Shown one piece after another: positions 37,410-49,859 of a stretch of DNA of 64,000 bases. The notes below the pieces were generated by a model, which worked only from the letters and a program-made list of their open reading frames with translations, was not told the DNA's origin and did no database searches. The DNA comes from Dolomedes plantarius. Its lineage: Eukaryota > Arthropoda > Arachnida > Araneae > Dolomedidae. The DNA lies in contig OU015490.1 of assembly GCA_907164885.2 (NCBI GenBank), positions 214,751,885 to 214,815,884 of the forward strand, in the 5' to 3' direction. Every line of letters starts with the position of its first letter. Within the stretch, counting starts at the first letter, position 1. A program made the position numbers and the translations under genes.

Positions 37410-38810
37410 TAGAATAGCTCCGAACACGATGACAATGCTTTGTTTTAATACTTTTAGCCATCTTTAAGCAGAATTGAATTAATTTTCAGTTAATTTTGTT
37501 TTGCAGAATGGTGCAGTCATCTATCGGCCGGGACGGGAACGAAAAGTTAAACTCAAGTTAACTTCGATTTCCCGAGCTAAACGATTTATTACGCATTTGA
37601 TACCTCTTTATTACGCATTGATCGTTTTCTTTCAAGTTGATGGGATAATTCATCAATTTTTTTAAGTATTTATTAATACATAGAATTGCCAAGTTTATAA
37701 GAATCAATAGAAAATTTAAAAACATGGTATATAAAAAGTTCCTTTTGTCTTGTAATTATTAAAATCTCTTGACAGATGATTTAGTAGCATTTTTGAAAAT
37801 TTTTTGCACTCTCCTAGTTAAAATAATTTTTTGAATGAACTTCTTCTTTTACTTTATTATTTTCAGAAAAACATCGAACATTACGGTTGATATTATGAAC
37901 CAAATATCAGACCGGCTTTTATGGGCAGGCAGCTCAGTGAGATATCATTCTACCTAAGCTGGCAGGCAATAACACCTTTTGACTGCATTTCAACTCCATT
38001 CAGTGAAAATCTTATTTCACATTTCAATGAAATGAAATCATAAATCACGTTCTCCCTTTTCTTATTATTTGAAGTCGGCAGGGATATAAAAAAAGAGAAG
38101 CTGAAGAGAAAAAACAGATGACTAAGCACATAATATTTTTTTGGCGCCTAATACGAATATTATATCGCTTGAACTGAACTCAATCAGAACTTCGCCAAGG
38201 CACTTTTTAAAGGCTTATGCATCAATGCGTATTTGCTAAAATGTCATTAATGGTTGGGAGCGTGAAATGATTTGCTTTTTCAGCACGACGGAATTCGGTG
38301 TAAGATAATTCATGTTTTATATTACTCATAAATTCTACGATGGTATGACGTATGTATTTTTAACGGAATACTAGAATGGAGATTCATTTTATGGCTGAAA
38401 GCAAGAACATTGAATATCAATAATAGTTACACATATATATTAAAAACTATATTTAAGAAATAAATATATATGTTATAGACAGGCACAAAGACGGAAATGC
38501 AAAAGTATTGTAAATAGATAAAGATATATAAATATGCTCAGAAATGTAATTCAAGGAAACATAGCCCCTTAAATTAAAAAAAAATACAGACAATGTTTCT
38601 GATAACATAAAATTTTACATATAAAATTTGAGTTCTGTTTACAGAACTACTGTTAATTAATTCTGTTTACATATAAAATTTTAGTTAATATTTCTTTACA
38701 TGTATTTAGATGAAAATTGGATTTTTCATTTTATTAATCATGACACATTGCATTATTTTTCTTGAATGTAACTGTAGAATATTATAATATATCCAATTTA
38801 TGAGACAAGA
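37410..38810. other. AT-rich sequence, no gene seen
   Basis: Nothing supported. Confidence 0.5.
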
Positions 38811-38811
38811 G

Positions 38812-38866
38812 TTTTATGTGTACATTATATTCACAAGAATTTTGTAAATATAATGTACACATAAAA
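38812..38866. repeat. 20-bp perfect hairpin
   Basis: The left arm TTTTATGTGTACATTATATT (38,812-38,831) is exactly complementary to 38,847-38,866, leaving a 15-nt loop. Confidence 0.85.
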
Positions 38867-39778
38867 TAACTCATGTGGAATATTTTAATATTGGGGAAAT
38901 TTATTATCGTTTAAAAACATAATAAAAATAATTAAAAGCTATTTGTATTTGCATAAATGAAATGCTATTCTTCAATTTTTTTAAGAAAGTCGGAAATAAT
39001 TTTTGCTATTTTAGTTGCAAAAAATTTTAGGAGAAATTATCAGTAGTTTTTAATGTTAATTTAACAGATTTTTGTTAAAAATATTTTAATTTTTAAATCA
39101 TGAATTATCACTCAAGTGTCTAATTTTGAAACATAATGCATTGATTTCCCTGGCTTTGACATCGAATTTGTTTTTAATTTATTTAACATGATATAACAGA
39201 TATTAACTCAATATTTGTGAGGGAAAAATTTCAACATTTCTTTTGAATTCCTTCTCCTAGCAAACGCTGAAGATGTTGAAATTCTATTAAGCACCATCAA
39301 TTTTAATTTGGTAGCTTTTCTAATTAGATGTTATTTAAATGTTGATCTTTATGAACGTGTATATGTTTCAGTTTCGGTAAACATGATTAATTTTGATAAA
39401 GATTAATCAAATGTAGATTAATAATATACTAGAATATTAGTTCAATTTAATATACGGTCATTCTTTACTTTAACAGAACTTGAGCATTGCAGCGTTTTAT
39501 GCAAATTTAAATATTTATTTTTCACAAATATAAAAAAAAATAATATAACATCTGATTTAGTATTAATTTGCTCTATTATCATGATTGAATACAAGTTTAA
39601 TTAGAATGTAGTATATTTTGTTTTAGCAACTTTGATTATATTTACTGAACACCTAAATATCAAAAAATCTAAGTAAGCAAATGAAATTCATCGGTACAAA
39701 ATAATTTACAATATTCAATTAAAAACGCACCTTAATAGCTATGAAACTGTGGAATATCACTATTAAAACAAAGTCCAT

Positions 39779-39782
<4 letters not shown>
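38867..39782. other. AT-rich sequence, no gene seen
   Basis: Nothing supported. Confidence 0.5.

Positions 39783-39848
<66 letters not shown>
39783..39848. repeat. (TA)n microsatellite
   Basis: Uninterrupted TA dinucleotide run. Confidence 0.95.
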
Positions 39849-39851
<3 letters not shown>

Positions 39852-40473
39852 CTCTGAAATCCACAAATATATATGTTAATTTTCCTTAGGGAATGTGCAC
39901 TTTAGCAAAGTGTTTTACTTAATTTTTGGACTTTGATTTATTTTCCTCTAGATCCATTTTTTTCTGAGAGAGTCTTGCTTACGCAACCTAGTAAAAGAGA
40001 ACACTGGCAACAACTGCTGTCTTGCAAATTTAATTGGCAGTCAGCCATTCTCTCTAGACAATCACAAAACTTCTCCTGTTAATAGTTTTCTTAATGAGGT
40101 CATCGCATGATAGATAGTAAACTTCTGTAAGTCTGGTTCTCCCCCCCCCCCTCCTGGAAAAACAAATATTCCGACTATTACTCATCACACCATTTTCCAG
40201 TCTATTATGAATAAGCGCGATTTAATGATTAAACTTTGAACCCCTTCAATTGCATTAAGTATTCAAATTTGCAACTGATATACTTAAAGTTGCTACATTT
40301 GTATTTTATGGTAAAATAATCAGGCACTATTATAAAATAATGTTGTCAACTGTATATAAAAATTAGAATGTTAAACAATGTTAAAATTGAAGCACTAAAA
40401 TATGTAACATTTGTTTCAACATTTGTAGTACTATTTATATATACTTCAGTTATATAGAATTGAATACTTTTTC
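39849..40473. other. AT-rich sequence, no gene seen
   Basis: A C-run (about 40,141-40,152) is the only notable feature. Confidence 0.45.
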
Positions 40474-40825
40474 ATGGGCGCGGTGGCCCATTTGGCAAGA
40501 GCAGCGGACCAGTGATTTGAACGTCCTTGTTTCGATGCTCGTCATTGCAAATACACCACCGGGTTCACTAATGTTGACCGGGTCCCGTAAAATAGGTCGT
40601 GGCTGCAATGTTATCCAAGTTATAAAATTGACCTCTGGAGGTGCGGGGTCAAATGTTCCGGTTTCGGCATTTGACACGATTCAAAATTACGAAACCGGTC
40701 ATTTAGCTAAGTAGGATTCCGACTATTGTGGTGCCAATTTAAAACAGGAGGCGCCCCTTTCAGCCCATTAGCCTCTTAGGACCTGGTGAACCTCCAACAA
40801 GGGGGCATTAGCAGCAACAACAACA
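40474..40825 (+). mobile_element. tRNA-derived SINE, family A copy 3
   Basis: GGGCGCGGTGGCCCATTTGG start, A box TGGCAAGAGCAG (40,493-40,504), degenerate B box GTTTCGATGCT (40,529-40,539), body with ACCTCTGGAGGTGCGGGGTC, and a CAGCAACAACAAC tail. It has the same head-body-tail arrangement as the copies at 1.5 and 24.4 kb. An LTR retrotransposon lies just 29 bp downstream. Confidence 0.8.
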
Positions 40826-40850
40826 GAATACTTTTCGAAATTTCCCATGC

Positions 40851-40854
40851 GAGT
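40851..40854. other. Target-site duplication (left)
   Basis: GAGT immediately precedes the 5' LTR and recurs immediately after the 3' LTR at 44,462-44,465. This is the 4-bp duplication expected of Gypsy-type integration. Confidence 0.75.
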
Positions 40855-41290
40855 TGTAAGGTATACACAAGATTCGATTCACAAGAATCGAACTTTTGAG
40901 TGAATTAAAGAAGCTGCTTTAGATATGCTAATTTCGGCATACGCGCTTAGTATAAATACCACGCAGCGTCATTAATGAAAAAGAGGAGGTTGTTAAGGTT
41001 GAAAAGGTGTTATCCTGCGCTAGTGCTTAGCGGGCCAGAAGTTTACATGGCAGTACTGCTGGTTTGACTTACTGTTCGTGAGTATAAAAATATATTGTTC
41101 TTGAAAGCTGTGTTTATACATTAAGTACAAGTAGTACGCATGCTTATTGCTGTAAAAGCCAATTATATGTGCAACGAATTCAATAAACATTGTTTCATGT
41201 ATAAACTGTGTTTGCTTCAAATTTAAATAGAGTGCCACTTCAAATTATATACACCCAAGTCTGGGTAGAAGTGAGCATAGATTCTCTATA
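40855..41290 (+). repeat. 5' LTR
   Basis: 436 bp, TGTAAGG...CTCTATA. It contains a TATA box (TATAAATACC, near 40,951) and a polyadenylation signal (AATAAA, 41,182-41,187), so it carries both promoter and terminator. It matches the 3' LTR apart from about six substitutions and one indel. The 3' terminus is not a canonical CA and was fixed by the target duplication and the primer site. Confidence 0.88.
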
Positions 41291-41291
41291 C

Positions 41292-41305
41292 TGGCGCCCG
41301 AAAAT
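41292..41305 (+). promoter_or_regulatory. Putative tRNA primer-binding site
   Basis: TGGCGCCCGAA lies one base after the 5' LTR. The TGGCGCCC start matches primer-binding sites for lysine tRNA used by Gypsy-type elements. Confidence 0.65.
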
Positions 41306-41424
41306 ATATATACCCTGGTAGTTAGCGTTAAATTTGTAACGAACAACATAATTGAAATTAAAAACTGTGTACTGTGTACTTATATTGATAAAATTGTTGC
41401 AAGTACTTATATACTATTTAAAAA

Positions 41425-43485
41425 ATGAGTGTTGTAGAACAAAATCCTGCTGGAAATTTCCCTCGGGTAATTATGGTTTAGCAAATTGCGCCATTCGAAG
41501 CCACCTTCAATGGCGGTCCCTCAAGCCAATTCCTAAAGAAAATTGAGAATTACTTTCAGCAACAATGCACCCCAGAGGGGGATAAACTTAAAATTGCTCT
41601 AGCCGCTTTAAGAGGTAGTGCATATCAGTGGTACACATGCATTCAAAGCAGTAATCTCATTTTTGACTATTTGTCATTCAAGCAACAGTTTCTTAGCGTT
41701 TTTCCAAAGACCTTTAATCAAAGTGAAATTGAAGCGGAAATTTATTCGCTAAGGCAACGTGAAGGTCAGTCTGCATTAGATTTTGCTACGGAAAAGATTT
41801 CCAAGTGTGAGGAATGTTTAGAAGGGGTAACGGAAGCGAAAATCTTAAAAATAGTTATCCAACGTTTGAAGCCAAGTGTTCAAGATTTTTTAGATAATCA
41901 AACAATTACAAGCAAGGTTACCCTCCTTCAAGCTTTAGCTAAATATGACAATAGGCATTTCTTCGCTACCCCGTACCGTCATTCAGGTACGAGAAGTTTT
42001 ATACAGCCGCGCCAAAATTTTTCGCGAGTTTCAAACCAGCAGCGTAAGCAGTACCGCAGGCAAAATAATAGAAGCGCACGGCGTTATAATGAAATTAGTG
42101 CACTTAAAGAAAATAATATGCAAGCACCTTACTTGCAGAGGCAAGTTGATTCACATGATATGGTTCAACCTGTTGAAACTGTTTGGTCAAATGTATTATT
42201 TTGTCCGAGTAGTAATCATTATTTTGAGAATAGTGAAAGTCAGGGTATTTTTGTGGCTTATAAAGAAAGTGAGTCTAGCTGGAATGATGAGGTAATTCCA
42301 GTACAAATTTCTGAAAATAGTGCGGATAATAATGCTAGTGGTTTAGAAAATAAATCATCTGACACTTCTATTAATGCTATACCTGATATTATTAATGCTA
42401 TACCTGATATTATTGATGCTATACCTGATATTTTAGATGATATTCACACATCTGTTAATGAAGGAAATTTAGTAGATGACGAAGTATGCGTTACGGAAGT
42501 TAATGAATACTTATTAGTTGACGACAATAAAAATTCTTTAAACGATATTAGGAACTCGCTAGGTAATGATATTATTTCAAGTTCCCAGCCGAATGAGGAT
42601 TGTGTAGGCCAGGTTGATAATATGGTTTTAAATAAAGTACATGAAAACCATACTGGGAGTCAGGATGAAAAGTTGACACAGAGTTATACTGTAAGTAGTT
42701 TAGCTGATGCTTCGGAAGTTATAGACGCAGGTTGCATTAAAACGCACCAGTACGAAAAGCTTAATCTTCCTAAAACTGAAGCAGTGTTAAAGAATTTAAA
42801 TGATAACGATTCTGATATCGCAAGTTTCAAAGAGACTTTTTCGTCAAAAGAGGATACAACTAAAGTTAAGGGGGATAAAAAACGTGAAAAAGCGCCTTTA
42901 GGTTCCAGCATTAAAACTGCAAATACTGAAGTAATTAAGGCGGTAAACAAGAAGTCGTATAAGCACAAATACGAAAAACAGAGTCAGGTTGTTGAAAAAC
43001 ATGACACAAGCAGCGAGATAAAGCCAGTTACTAAACACGTTGGTGCGGCGTATAAGTTTCAAAAAATAGAATCTGCATTAAAATCTAATGCCTATACTCT
43101 AAAAAGTACGGAGAAAATTAAAGTGTGCACTACAAAACCTCCATCTAAGGATGAACGTGGAACACATAAGGTACACAAGGTTATCAAAAGGAAGAATGAC
43201 AATTTTAAAGCTCCTTTGCATAAGTACAGGAAACGCAAGATATCAGCCGCCCAGCAAGGTTGGCCTCCTCCCAAGAGACCTCCTGTCCATCGTCAAGCCG
43301 GACCAGCGCCTCAGGACCAACGACCTGCTGCACGAAGGATGCCCACATGGTCAACGAACCCATTTACTAGGACTGCGACCATCAAGAGAGGTTCCACGGA
43401 TTGGACAGACTGGTGCAAGGAAGTTGCTGCATTCATGAGGAACAAGTCTTGTATCAACTTTCTTATTCTAACTCCCACCCTTTAA
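41425..43485 (+). CDS. Gag-like polyprotein of the LTR element, with an early UAG
   Basis: The ATG at 41,425 opens a frame interrupted once, by TAG at codon 19 (41,479-41,481). It then stays open to the TAA ending at 43,485, about 686 residues if read through. The first ~180 residues resemble retrotransposon Gag (FEATFNGGPSSQFLKKIENY, ALRGSAYQWY, FKQQFLSVFP, EIYSLRQREGQS). A long Asn/Asp/Ser-rich region follows, with a perfect 7-residue triplicate (NAIPDII-type, 42,370-42,432). A Lys-rich section and a proline-rich GC-richer C-terminus (QQGWPPPKRPP) come last. No CCHC knuckle, DTG/DSG protease or RT motif is visible. Without readthrough, translation would have to restart downstream. CAG-to-TAG mutation is the simplest explanation for the stop. 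Confidence 0.75.
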
Positions 43486-44024
43486 TAAAACCGAACCAAA
43501 TTGGTTTGCAGATCCCCCAGTGTATATACTGTAAACATTTTGAGGGGAAGTGGTGAGGCACTGAAAAAAAAAACGGCATACTGTTGTTTTATAAATTTTT
43601 GAAGGGGACATGTAGTGACTAGGAAAAAAATACATACTGCACAATATACCAATTAACCACTAATGTACTAACTTCACAAAAAAATAACACATGTACATTA
43701 TAAATTGGGGGAGAGCAGATACAGTCAAGAAATGTCATGCTGTGCAATTGTGTTGTCACTTTTAATTAAAATAGATATTCTAGGGCGCAGTTGGCCATCC
43801 CAGTATCCGCAACTCTGCAAATCCACTGTTTGAAGGTGTCACCTGGACCCTTCGGGGTTAGTTTTGTAAAATGGTAGTGGCGTTTTTCCTCCACACAACG
43901 TGTGGAAGGTTTTTTTGACTTTGCCACCCATTATGTAAAAAGTCAGACCAGCACGCGTTTTCAATTAGTTAACTGAAGCCGTTCAGACCTCAGTTACCTA
44001 ATTTTTTTTTTCGAGGGAGGCCAG

Positions 44025-44461
44025 TGTAAGGTATACACAAGATTCGATTCACAAGAATCGAACTTTTGAGTGAATTAAAGAAGCTGCTTTAGATATGCTA
44101 ATTTCGGCATACGCGCTTAGTATAAATACCACGCAGCGTCATTAATGAAAAAGAAGAGGTTGTTAAGGTTGAAAAGGTGTTATCCTGCGCTAGTGCTTAG
44201 CGGGCCAGAAGTTTACATGGCAGTACTGCTGGTTTGACTTACTGTTCGTGAGTATAAAAATATATTGTTCTTGAAAGCTGTGTTTATACATTCCGTACAA
44301 GTAGTACGCATGCTTATTGCTGTAAAAGCCAATTATATGTGCAACGAATTCAATAAACATTGTTTCATGTATAAACTGTGTTTGCTTCAAATTTAAATAG
44401 AGTGCCACTTCAAATTATATACACCCAAGTCTTGGTAGAAGTGAGCATTAGAAACTCTATA
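44025..44461 (+). repeat. 3' LTR
   Basis: 437-bp partner of the 5' LTR with the same TATA box and AATAAA (44,352-44,357). It is preceded by a purine-rich tract (CGAGGGAGG) that could prime plus-strand synthesis, and followed by the GAGT duplication. Confidence 0.88.
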
Positions 44462-44469
44462 GAGTTTTT

Positions 44470-45065
44470 AAATTTTGTTTTTTTTTTCCTCAGGTATTTT
44501 TCATTTTTCGCTGATACTTTATGCAATAAATTCAAGATTTCCCGAGGGACTTTCAGCCATCCTGTCTGATAGATTTAGGTGATCTGTGGACTATATTAGA
44601 CTGCCGTAGCTTGCTTCAACATGTTAGCAATTGGACTTTTGTAGGTTCTAGAACCAGTATATCTATCTTACGCAAGCTGAAGTTCATTTTCATTCTGAAG
44701 CTGTTCGCCTTCAATAGACCCCTTCTCATCTAGATATCGAAGATTTTGCGGACCTATCCGCTAAGTAGGGCTGCGAGGATACGTCTATGTCTAGCATTCG
44801 ACGTACTTCCCTTAAACTATTTTCTAATATAAAGCCCGGAATGATATCTCATGGATGAATCCCCCCACCCATCCCTGGTATAAGAGGAGTCGTTCCTGAT
44901 TTTATTATTTGGGAGGGAAGCGCCCAAACTGCGTTTACTAAGTTTGCTAGTGGGCACCGCAGGAGCCTTTGTTTTGATGAGGGCAGAAAGGTCTTCTCCA
45001 TCTGCACCAAGTGCCATGTGCGAAATGCCTTCCCGGAGCATATTCTTGAGTGTCCATTTTCTTTA
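44470..45065 (+). pseudogene. Non-LTR retroposon remnant, RNase H to C-terminus
   Basis: Plus-strand frames read DCRSLLQHVSNWTFVG, RTSISILRKLKF, PSHLDIEDFADLSA (the RNase H 'PSH..I.GNE.AD..AK' block), then FASGHRRSLCFDEGRKVF. They end with CTKCHVRNAFPEHILEC, a zinc-binding type C-terminus found after RNase H in Jockey-like retroposons. Several stops and frameshifts are present. The upstream RT is absent here, so it is a truncated or broken copy. Confidence 0.6.
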
Positions 45066-45640
45066 AAAAAAATTTTTTTTATTTTAAAAAAATTTAAAAA
45101 GATTTTGTAAAAAAATCCCCCCGACCAAAAAAAATCAAGATTTACTTTTCAAACCATTAGCGTTTAGAGATACTGTATCCTGCATGCTCATTTGGTATTC
45201 CTGTAACAATTTTGCTATGTCATTGATGGAATATTATTAACTTTCATAAGCATATTATTCATTTTCGATAACCTATAAGAGATGAATTAAATAATATGGA
45301 TTTCTTTCCCACCTATTCTCATTTTTAAAAAATGAAGATGTTATGCAAAACTAACTGGTAAGTTTCTACCGTCGTAATACTGATATAGTCCTTATTCAAA
45401 ATTTTACCATCATTTGGACACAGTACTTTTTTAAGTACAGTGATTTCCCACTTCAGAGAGCTAGTCTGATAAGATACCTCGATTGTAATAACTATACAGT
45501 CCATGTACAGAAATTGTGTATCATTTGGACAATTTAAGGGCAGTTTTTTTATTCTAGTTCAGCGCACTGCAAGGACATTTCTTGGTCAGTGCACGTGCAA
45601 TGCTTTTACAAAGCTATTTGATAAGCCCTGTTTTAAGAAT
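45066..45640. other. AT-rich sequence, no gene seen
   Basis: A/T homopolymer-rich start (45,060-45,140), then anonymous sequence. Confidence 0.45.
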
Positions 45641-45652
45641 TCATGTGAACTC

Positions 45653-45788
45653 CTTGAACAATGCTTGTGCAACTACTACTTGAACAATGCTTGTGCAAAT
45701 CATTGTTCAAGTGCTTGTGTAATCTTGAACAATTGCACAAGCATTGTTCAAGTAGTGACCTATACTACTTGAACAATGCTTGTGCAAT
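45653..45788. repeat. Cluster of direct and inverted 24-bp repeats with a perfect 25-bp hairpin
   Basis: CTTGAACAATGCTTGTGCAA occurs at 45,653, 45,679 and 45,768, and in reverse complement at 45,733-45,752. The inverted copy (45,732-45,756) and the last direct copy (45,764-45,788) pair perfectly over 25 bp around a 7-nt loop (GACCTAT). A shorter degenerate version (CATTGTTCAAGTGCTTGTG) lies between. Confidence 0.9.
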
Positions 45789-46435
45789 CATTGTGCAGTG
45801 TATGTTCTCTGCTTATGCATAGTTAGAACTGCTTATATATTGTTAGATCTGCTTATACACTGTTAGTATTCAAGTAATACTTCTACAGCGCATTGGATAT
45901 GCCTCTTCTGCACTTGTACCACCTCGTAAGGTCTACAAAAGCGCTTATGGTGATGAATGTCTGCATATGTATCTGCTTCTATTAAATAAGGACTTCATGA
46001 CCATTGTTATAAACAACACCAGAGGAATCCGCTGTATTAAATGATCTGGAACTAAAGTGCTACAAAGTATGCACTTTCAGACTTTTGAAAAACAGCCTAC
46101 TTTATCTGAAACGTTTGATTGTTACATAACTTTAGTAGTAAGTTATGAACATATTTTGCAAAGATTTCTTACGATTCTTTTCTACATATCTAATTGCATG
46201 TTTTATCTTTGACTGAATACATGCATTTAGATTAATTTTTTTTTAATATTTTAATATTAGAAATTTGATAATTCACTGTATATGTTAAGTGATTTCTTAA
46301 TTCATAGCAAAGCTGTTATATTCCTTTTTCTCTCTCATTTTTGAATAAAATACCGTGGATAGAGGATGGGCATCCTTCTTTTCGAAGTTATGCTCTGTAC
46401 AAATAATCAATACCATTATGTTATAATCTGCAAAT
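45789..46435. other. No gene seen; short repeated motif
   Basis: CTGCTTATACACTGTTAG-type segments repeat three times at about 45,811-45,866. Nothing else supported. Confidence 0.45.
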
Positions 46436-46439
46436 AGTC

Positions 46440-47677
46440 AGAACTTAACTACCAGTAATGGCAACGGGATTAAATGTATGAATCACTGCTGTTTACTGAT
46501 AGTCTACTGATTGAAGCTTTAGCCTAGCCACATCAGGAAGAGTAGTGGTAACTACAGTACATGGACCGGGCCCTCCACTGTAGGATGATATAACGATGCA
46601 TAAAACTTCAGTGATCAATAAAAACGAAAGTAGGAAGGAAAATAGAAAGTGGGGAAAACAAATAGCTTCGATAGAACAAGTAAAACTAAAACAAGGATGA
46701 AAAAAAAAACAGGACAAACAATTAAAAGTTACGAGCAAGAATGGCACGGGGCCGTTTCTTGTTAGCTGGGTCAGCAGGGTCGTAATCGGCAAGATTTTTA
46801 ATAAGATCATTTGGTAAATCTTTATGGAAATTAATAGCAATAGTTTTGAGATAATTTTGGATAGTGGGGAGATTTATCTCCCTATAAATGTCAACATTAT
46901 GAAAATACCATGGGGAGTTAGTGATTTGCCGAATAGTCATGTTTTGAGCAACAGCCAGAATTTTAATGTTGCAATCCGCTGCATACGACCAAACTGGTAC
47001 AGCATACGTAAGTAAGGGTCTTAAGAAGGATAAATAAATGAGCATATTGTTACTAAAGTTCAATTTTCTATTCCCGGCAATTAAGGGATAAAGTTGTCTT
47101 TTAGCATTACGAAATTTATTACGATTATTAATGATATGTTGTTTCCATGTGAGTTTTTTTATCAAGGGTTAACCCTAGGTATTTAACAGTGTTTGACTAG
47201 GGGATAATGGTTGAACCAATTTTAATATTGCAGTTAGCATATGTTCTATCTAACTTATGGGTGAACATAGTGGCAATGCACTTATCCGAGTTAATTTTCA
47301 TTTTCCATTTAACGAGCCAGGAATTAATAAGGGCAACGTGGTCATTAATAGCTTTAACTACATATTTATGATTATGATTAGAGGCAAAAATAGCTGTGTC
47401 GTCTGCAAAAATAGCAATTTCGGTTTTTATGTACTGCGGAATGTCGTTAATGTATATATTAAACAAGGTTGGACCAATAAGAGAACCTTGAGGAACCCCA
47501 GAAAAAATGGAATAGGGGTCGGATAAAGTATTATTGATTTTAAATTGAAAGGTACCATTACTTAAATAGGAGGAGATAATTTTAATAAGCTGGGGGGAAA
47601 GTTGTAGTTGATAAGCTTATGGATAAGACCATCAATCCATATTCGGCCGAAAGCGCGTGCTACATCCCCTAGCCACA
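46440..47677 (-). pseudogene. Jockey-like non-LTR reverse transcriptase, 5' truncated
   Basis: On the minus strand the RT domain begins abruptly at DVARAFGRIWIDGLIHKLI (about 47,670). It then shows GVPQGSLIGPTLFN and the catalytic FADDTA box (about 47,409-47,392). WKMKINSDKC, VKYLGLTLD and the thumb/C-terminal region ending KRPRAILARNF (stop at 46,722) follow. The endonuclease and the 5' half are missing, as is usual for target-primed insertions. Defects include a frameshift at the G6 run (47,592-47,597), an in-frame TAG just before SNTVKYLG, and a frameshift in an A-run after LTLDKK. The 3' UTR runs to about 46,440. Confidence 0.8.
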
Positions 47678-48660
47678 TTGTTGAACTTTCATGTCTCCCT
47701 CTAGCATCCCTTCTGATTTTATTGGTAGTTAAGTCCCTTCTGTTTTTATTGAGGAGTCACTTACGGTTTTATTGGAAGCGAATATTGGTTTTAAATTCTC
47801 ATAATTTTATTACCAATATTCGCAATACGATTTAATTTATCAAATCACTGATGTTTATTGACACTTTGAGGGATTAAACCTTTCACATAGCCATGTTGCT
47901 TAGCTTTATACTCCATCTTCTATCAATTCTGATTTTACTGAGAGTTAAATCCCTTCTACTTTTATTGAGAAATCAATTATGGTTTTATTGGTAGCAAATA
48001 TTTGTATTAAATACTCATAATTTTACTACCAATATTCGTAATACGATTAAATTTATCAAATCACTGATGTTTATTGACACTTTGAGGGATTAAACGTTTC
48101 ACATAGCCATGTTGCTTAGCTTTATTCTCCCTATTCACGATTCCCCTAACACGATTAAATTTATCAAATCCCTGGTGATTTTGAGAATTTGGGGGATTAA
48201 ACCTTTCACATGGCCATATTTAGCTTTCATATCTCCCTCCTCTATCAGTTCTGATTTTATTGGCGAGTCACTTAAAGTATTATTGGTAGTTCTGATTTTA
48301 TTGGTAGAGAATATTGGCAGTTAAATCCTCATAATTTAACTACCGATATTGGCAGGGTTATTAAATTTATAAAATCATTGCTGTTTTCTGACACTTCACT
48401 GATTTAACTTAATATCATAATCAAATTTTTAAATTTTCATATCTTACTCTACCATTCTATAAAATTTTATTGGTGGTTAGACTTTTTCTGTTTTTATTTG
48501 TAAGTCACTTACAATATTTTTGTAGTTCAGATTTTATTGATAGAGAATATCGGTACTCAGATTCTCATAATTTAACGTAATTCTCATAAATTAATATCAT
48601 TCACATAGCCACGTTGAACTATCATGTGTCACTCTACCATTCGAATCATTACTTTTTCAT
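47678..48660. repeat. ~215-bp tandem satellite, six decaying units
   Basis: Units begin at about 47,678, 47,888, 48,104, 48,211, 48,416 and 48,606. Shared landmarks are AGCCA(C/T)GTTG, TTCTGATTTTATTGGTAG, ATTCTCATAATTTTA, ATTTATCAAATCACTG, and GACACTTTGAGGGATTAAAC followed by CTTTCACAT. The third unit is internally deleted to ~107 bp, and the last is partial. It abuts the truncated end of the Jockey-like fragment. Confidence 0.85.
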
Positions 48661-48704
48661 TCAGAAGTAAATTGTTTATCAGAATTAACACAGGAACTTA
48701 AATA

Positions 48705-48904
48705 CAGGGTGCCGCAGAAAGAACGTTCTGAGGTTATAAATAAGTAAATTAATAAATAAATAAAATAAGGAATAATAAAAAATAATAATAATAAATTTAA
48801 AAAAAATTTCATTTTACTCAGGTATAAAAGATTTCTTTCTTTATCTTGCTTTGTACTTTCGTTATAAACGTTCCAAGTCAGAACGTTTTTTCTACCACAC
48901 CCTG
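48705..48904. mobile_element. 200-bp mariner-type MITE
   Basis: Ends read CAGGGTGCCGCAGAAAGAAC and, on the other strand, CAGGGTGTGGTAGAAAAAAC, both continuing GTTCTGA. TA flanks both sides (48,703-48,704 and 48,905-48,906). It is non-coding and related by its ends to the deleted mariner-like copy at 10.5 kb. Confidence 0.8.
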
Positions 48905-48906
48905 TA

Positions 48907-49859
<953 letters not shown>

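Larger units (their letters stand above)
40855..44461 (+). mobile_element. Complete LTR retrotransposon, Gag only (no Pol)
   Basis: A 3,607-bp element with two near-identical LTRs, a primer-binding site, one long Gag-type ORF and a purine-rich tract before the 3' LTR. A 4-bp GAGT target duplication flanks it. The internal region is only ~2.7 kb and I find no protease, reverse transcriptase or integrase motif in any frame, so it must depend on proteins from another element. LTR divergence of about 6 substitutions plus 1 indel indicates a recent insertion. Confidence 0.88.

Noticed and set aside
45653..45788. CRISPR-like array
   Set aside because: Repeats alternate in orientation, spacers are irregular, and the genome is eukaryotic.
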